Shown in pieces: positions 60,396 to 64,000 of a stretch of DNA of 64,000 bases. The stretch's first letter is position 1, and each line of letters opens with the position of its first letter. The position numbers and the translations under genes are program-made. A model generated the notes under the pieces. It made no database searches. It had not been told where the DNA came from and saw nothing but the letters and a program-made list of their open reading frames with translations. Source of the DNA: Leptolinea sp964446955 (GTDB lineage Bacteria; Chloroflexota; Anaerolineae; Anaerolineales; Anaerolineaceae); NCBI GenBank assembly GCA_964446955.1, contig CAYUQJ010000001.1, positions 558,001 to 622,000 on the forward strand, read 5' to 3'.

Positions 60396-60403
60396 GGTAA
60401 AAT
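60396..60403 (+). promoter_or_regulatory. Extended -10 element of the 327-residue membrane protein gene
   Basis: GGTAAAAT, preceded by T so that TG sits one base ahead of TAAAAT (60398-60403), is an extended -10 nine bases before the ATG at 60413. The mRNA would have a leader of at most about three bases. Confidence 0.45.
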
Positions 60404-60412
60404 TGATAGGTT

Positions 60413-61396
60413 ATGGAAACCAATAAAGAGATCAAACCCAATCAACCACCCGGTCTCATAGCTTCGATCTCAGAAGGCTTCAATATAGTCGCAAACAATA
60501 TATATTTGATCCTTCTTCCACTTATTCTAGATCTTTTCCTATGGCTGGGTCCACATTTGAGAATAAAAGAACTTGTTCGTCCTTTTATCTTTCAAGTTCT
60601 TTCAGATGTTCCCGAAATGACATCTCCTGAGCTGGTTCAAATGAGCAAATGGAGTGAGGAAATCTGGGATTTCTTCCTCCAGCACTTCAATCTAATTAGT
60701 TTGATCAGAGTATATCCAGTCGGAGTGCCAAGTTTGATGTCAAATTTAGTACCTATTGATACTCCCTGGGGACAAGCACCAATTATCGAAATAAGAAACG
60801 CATTTCAAGTTGGAATTTTGTGGGTTCTGTTTACGCTGTTAGGAATTTATCTGGGTAGTCTCTTTTTTGAATCTCTCTCGCTCGCAACGGACGAGCAACC
60901 TTCACGCCTTTCAATTTCAACATCTATGTATAGCGCTATTCAATTACTCATTTTTACCCTTTTGTTCTTTATTTTGCTATTTTTATTTCTTTTTCCAACG
61001 CTTATTCTTATTCTTTTCCTCTCTTTCATATCGCCTGCCTTAGGCCAGATCGCATTCATCTTTATTGGGATCATTTTGATTTGGTTTGTAATGCCCTTAT
61101 TTTTCTCAGTTCACGGTGTCTACGTGGAACGCCAATCATTGTATGAATCTATCAACACAAGTGTCAGACTTGTTCGAAACTATCTTCCCGGCACCGGTAT
61201 GTTTGTGCTTCTGGCAATTCTTCTTTATCAGGGATTGAATTTACTCTGGGAAACAGCGCCAGATTCATCTTGGCTTTCAGTTGCAGGAATATTTGGACAT
61301 TCATTTATCAGCACGGGATTAATTGCGGCAAGTTTTGTTTATTACCGCAAAGGTCTAATTTGGATGAAAAGCCGCCTTCGCACTTCAGTCGCGTAG
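60413..61396 (+). CDS. Multi-pass membrane protein of unknown function
   Basis: Not a named family. The 327-residue product has a 15-residue polar head, a helix at about 28-48 (NIYLILLPLILDLFLWLGPH), an outer domain to about residue 135, then four to five helices and the family-like stretch GVYVERQSLYESINTSVRLV, resembling the soluble loop of glycerophosphodiesterase-type membrane domains seen in other unnamed proteins. It is followed after 38 bases by gyrB on the same strand and may be cotranscribed with it. Confidence 0.55.
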   Translation: METNKEIKPNQPPGLIASISEGFNIVANNIYLILLPLILDLFLWLGPHLRIKELVRPFIFQVLSDVPEMTSPELVQMSKWSEEIWDFFLQHFNLISLIRVYPVGVPSLMSNLVPIDTPWGQAPIIEIRNAFQVGILWVLFTLLGIYLGSLFFESLSLATDEQPSRLSISTSMYSAIQLLIFTLLFFILLFLFLFPTLILILFLSFISPALGQIAFIFIGIILIWFVMPLFFSVHGVYVERQSLYESINTSVRLVRNYLPGTGMFVLLAILLYQGLNLLWETAPDSSWLSVAGIFGHSFISTGLIAASFVYYRKGLIWMKSRLRTSVA

Positions 61397-61434
61397 GTAT
61401 TTTCTATGATTCTTGAAATATGTGAGGGTACATC

Positions 61435-63357
61435 ATGGACACACACGATGTGAATTCGTATGGAGCAAAAGATATTCAGGTTCTTGAAGGACTTGAAGCT
61501 GTCCGCCGACGGCCTGGCATGTATGTTGGTGGAACAGATCTTAAAGCACTCCATCACCTTGTTTATGAAGTTGTCGATAACTCGATCGATGAAGCTTTGG
61601 CTGGTTCATGTACAAGTATCGAGATAATTATTCACGGTGACAGTTCTGTTACAGTTATCGACAATGGCCGTGGTATTCCAGTCGATATTCATCCACAAAA
61701 AAATAAGTCAGCATTAGAAGTTGTTATGACTGTTTTACATGCCGGTGGAAAGTTCGGGTCTGGTAGTTATAAAGTCTCTGGCGGTCTGCACGGTGTTGGT
61801 GTTTCCGCGGTAAATGCTTTATCAGAATACTGTTCTGTAGAAGTCCATCGTGATGGAAAGGTTTATTCCCAAAAATATCACCGCGGTATACCTGAAGAAC
61901 CGGTAAAACAGATCGGCACTTGCGAACCAGGTGATACAGGAACAACTACAACCTTTATGTTCGATCGCCAGATTTTTAAAGGTGAAGGACTTGATTTCAG
62001 TTTTTCAACCCTCACCCAGCGTTTTCGTGAAATGGCTTTCGTCACCCGAGGTGTCCGCATTCATCTTTTGGACGAACGCTCATTTCGTGAAATGACGTTT
62101 TACTTTGAAGGCGGAATTACATCTTTCGTTCGATATTTAAATCGTAATAGAGAAGGACTTCATCCTACTGTTTATGCAGAAAAGGAAATTGAGAACATAG
62201 GTGTTGAGGTTGCCATTCAATACACCGATGCCTATTCTGAATCGGTCTATTCCTTTGCCAACACAATTAACACAATTGATGGTGGTACCCACCTTACAGG
62301 GTTGCGGACCGCAACAACTCGTGTGATCAATGATTATGCCCGAAAGTCAGGGCTGCTAAAAGAAGCTGATGTCAATTTTACCGGGGATGATACACGGGAA
62401 GGTATGACAGCCATTGTCAGCATCAAGCACCCCGATCCTCAATTTGAAAGCCAGACAAAAGTCAAATTGATGAATCCAGAAGTTCAGACTTTTGTTCAAC
62501 AGGCAACCGTTGAGACTTTCTCAACCTTTCTTGACGAGAATCCATCGGCGGCAAAAGCCATCGTCCAAAAATGCCTTACTTCAGCCCGCGCACGAGATGC
62601 GGCAAGAAAAGCCCGTGATCTTGTTATTCGTAAATCAGCTCTTGAAAGTCTTACTCTCCCTGGCAAATTAGCGGACTGTTCTGATAGAGATATCACCAAG
62701 ACTGAGCTTTATATTGTAGAGGGTGATTCTGCCGGTGGTTCCGCCAAACAGGGACGAGACCGCCACTTTCAAGCAATATTACCTCTCAGAGGAAAAATTT
62801 TAAATACAGAACGCGCAAGACTCGATAAAATCCTATCCAATAATGAGGTTAAGGCAATAATTTCGGCTCTTGGCACAGGAATTGGCGACAACTTCGATAC
62901 AACCAACCTAAGATATGGAAAAATCATTCTGATGTCTGATGCGGATGTTGATGGTAGCCATATTCGAACCTTGCTGCTAACATTTTTCTTCCGTTATATG
63001 CAAAGATTGATTGAGGAAGAGCATCTATTCATTGCGCAGCCGCCACTATACCGGCTTGCCTACAAAGACAAAGTCCGGTACGCCTACACGGAACAAGAAA
63101 AAGACAAGGTCATTAAAGAATTCAGCGTCAATACTGATAAAGTTTCCATTCAGCGTTATAAAGGTCTCGGTGAGATGAATCCCCCTCAACTTTGGGAAAC
63201 AACAATGGACCCCGAAAAGCGCACACTATTGAAAGTCTCCATCGAAGATGGTGCTGCGGCTGACCGCACGTTTGACATGCTAATGGGCGAAGCAGTACCT
63301 CCGCGTAACAAGTTCATAACGACCCACGCAAAAGATGTTATGAACCTCGATATATAA
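61435..63357 (+). CDS. gyrB: DNA gyrase subunit B
   Basis: GyrB is the ATPase subunit that drives negative supercoiling with GyrA. The 640-residue product is the standard short form: ATPase domain with EVVDNSIDEALAG, VIDNGRGIPVD and GGLHGVGVSAVNALS; the TOPRIM domain with EGDSAGGSAKQGRDRHFQ (residues 429-446), PLRGKILN and DADVDGSHIRTLL (502-514); and the C-terminal QRYKGLGEMNPPQLWETTMD. ParE is the only alternative; the QRYKGLGEMN end and length favour GyrB. GAGGGT precedes the ATG. gyrA is not in the window. Confidence 0.95.
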   Translation: MDTHDVNSYGAKDIQVLEGLEAVRRRPGMYVGGTDLKALHHLVYEVVDNSIDEALAGSCTSIEIIIHGDSSVTVIDNGRGIPVDIHPQKNKSALEVVMTVLHAGGKFGSGSYKVSGGLHGVGVSAVNALSEYCSVEVHRDGKVYSQKYHRGIPEEPVKQIGTCEPGDTGTTTTFMFDRQIFKGEGLDFSFSTLTQRFREMAFVTRGVRIHLLDERSFREMTFYFEGGITSFVRYLNRNREGLHPTVYAEKEIENIGVEVAIQYTDAYSESVYSFANTINTIDGGTHLTGLRTATTRVINDYARKSGLLKEADVNFTGDDTREGMTAIVSIKHPDPQFESQTKVKLMNPEVQTFVQQATVETFSTFLDENPSAAKAIVQKCLTSARARDAARKARDLVIRKSALESLTLPGKLADCSDRDITKTELYIVEGDSAGGSAKQGRDRHFQAILPLRGKILNTERARLDKILSNNEVKAIISALGTGIGDNFDTTNLRYGKIILMSDADVDGSHIRTLLLTFFFRYMQRLIEEEHLFIAQPPLYRLAYKDKVRYAYTEQEKDKVIKEFSVNTDKVSIQRYKGLGEMNPPQLWETTMDPEKRTLLKVSIEDGAAADRTFDMLMGEAVPPRNKFITTHAKDVMNLDI

Positions 63358-63373
63358 TTCTAGCTTTCGAAAA

Positions 63374-63406
63374 ACAGCTCCAGATTTTATTCTGGAGCTG
63401 TTTTTT
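63374..63406 (+). terminator. Terminator after gyrB
   Basis: ACAGCTCCAGA and TCTGGAGCTGT pair around TTTTAT, followed by TTTTT. The stem overlaps the last codons and stop of the convergent membrane gene. Confidence 0.88.
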
Positions 63407-63998
63407 CTTGGTTATTGTGCGTTACAATTTCCGCCAAAATAACAGGAAATAACCATACAAAAAGACGCATAAATGCTACAGAACCAAGCGTGTGACGAAT
63501 TAACCCTGCACTGTCAGCAAAGAATGTAGCGGTATAAAGTCCATATATCATTGCCACTATCCACATAATGAACCAAAACCATGGTTTGTTTTCTGTGGTG
63601 AATTTTTTCAATGCTGAAATAAGTATCAGCAATCCAGTCATTATGGGCAAACCAAATGCCACACTGGATAATGGATGAAAAATATCACCTATAGCAAACA
63701 TCATTTTCCGTTCGAGGGTTTGATAAACGAAATAAAAAGGTTGCACATTCTCAGAAAATGCATCCGATAATCTGCCAAAGAATTCTGTGATCATAAATCC
63801 AGGGTGATTAACCAGGAAAAGCAGGTATGTTTTCGATCCAGATTCTCGTACCCATTCCTTAGTCCAATCCTCTGGCATTCCATGATCTGTAAAAAATTTA
63901 AATCTGGCCGGGTAACCTCTTATCCAATCATAGAAAATGTCTGTCCAACCGTAAACCCACCTATTTGCTTCAAATGTATTTGAAAGATACCACCATGC
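63387..63998 (-). CDS. C-terminal part of a multi-pass membrane protein, cut by the window edge
   Basis: The frame stays open from the stop at 63387 to the window end (at least 203 residues), so the ATG at 63878 is internal. The visible part begins AWWYLSNTFEANRWVYGW, has an outer loop with DHGMPEDWTKEW and NHPGFMITEF, and then four to five membrane helices to the end. The arrangement recalls GT-C transferases but no motif proves it. It is convergent with gyrB and its stop lies in the gyrB terminator stem. Confidence 0.6.
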   Translation of the reverse strand, partial: AWWYLSNTFEANRWVYGWTDIFYDWIRGYPARFKFFTDHGMPEDWTKEWVRESGSKTYLLFLVNHPGFMITEFFGRLSDAFSENVQPFYFVYQTLERKMMFAIGDIFHPLSSVAFGLPIMTGLLILISALKKFTTENKPWFWFIMWIVAMIYGLYTATFFADSAGLIRHTLGSVAFMRLFVWLFPVILAEIVTHNNQEKTAPE

Positions 63999-64000
63999 CA

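Noticed and set aside
1..64000. CRISPR arrays, transposases, integrases, phage genes or toxin-antitoxin pairs
   Set aside because: None seen. There are no regularly spaced repeats and no product resembling these families.
1..64000. tRNA genes, including the selenocysteine tRNA expected with selB
   Set aside because: No gap is large enough with a T-arm and acceptor pairing that I could find; a covariance search would be decisive.

Overview
The window looks like a piece of a Chloroflexota (probably Anaerolineae-like) chromosome. The basis is protein character: lipoproteins with an NBR1-type Ig domain and Pro/Thr-rich linkers, a LysM surface protein, a RodZ-like protein with two HTH domains, a split B12-dependent methylmalonyl-CoA mutase with its epimerase, many large unnamed membrane proteins and a BMP-family nucleoside-type importer. 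This is an inference from protein families; there is no rRNA gene. I see no tRNA, CRISPR array, insertion sequence or phage gene. No gene-free stretch reaches 300 bases; the longest, about 290 bases at 50382-50671, holds a structured RNA.

Layout. 1-8.7 kb: surface lipoproteins, queG, a TolB-like propeller protein, a LysM protein, uvrA and an MFS transporter. 8.7-10.8 kb: methylmalonyl-CoA epimerase and mutase. 10.9-16.1 kb: a cation/proton antiporter with a PII-like partner, rplI, a RodZ-like protein and rimO. 16.1-21.4 kb: an anchored TPR-like protein, murJ, a metal ABC transporter without its binding protein, and rsmI. 21.4-51.9 kb is an almost unbroken minus-strand run: selB, a coiled-coil protein, three complex I-like membrane proteins, dihydropyrimidinase, an unnamed conserved protein, a TrpB-like PLP enzyme, a glycosyltransferase, threonine synthase, a complete BMP-type ABC importer, adenine deaminase, a second glycosyltransferase, carbamate kinase, a YgeW-type knotted carbamoyltransferase, two related multi-pass proteins, an ATCase-like carbamoyltransferase, a GntR regulator, rsfS, thpR and ugd. 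52.1-64 kb: folD and 8-oxoguanine deaminase, bcp, a UbiA-family protein, an amino-acid ABC pair, a metallo-beta-lactamase-fold protein, plsY, two unnamed membrane proteins, gyrB and a truncated membrane protein.

The most coherent system lies between about 28 and 54 kb: purine/nucleoside import, purine and dihydropyrimidine/hydantoin hydrolases, two dissimilar carbamoyltransferases and carbamate kinase. This resembles the E. coli ygeW-hyuA-yqeA neighbourhood and suggests ATP production from carbamoyl phosphate released from ureides. A palindrome in the promoter of the GntR gene recurs in near-identical form ahead of threonine synthase, which suggests one local regulon.

Two expression features stand out. 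Several genes (queG, the TPR-like gene, the GntR gene, the UbiA-family gene and others) have a -10 box only 6-9 bases before the start codon and no Shine-Dalgarno sequence, the pattern of leaderless mRNAs. The gap at 50.4-50.6 kb encodes an RNA whose paired ends, central bubble and 3'-strand hairpin fit 6S RNA.
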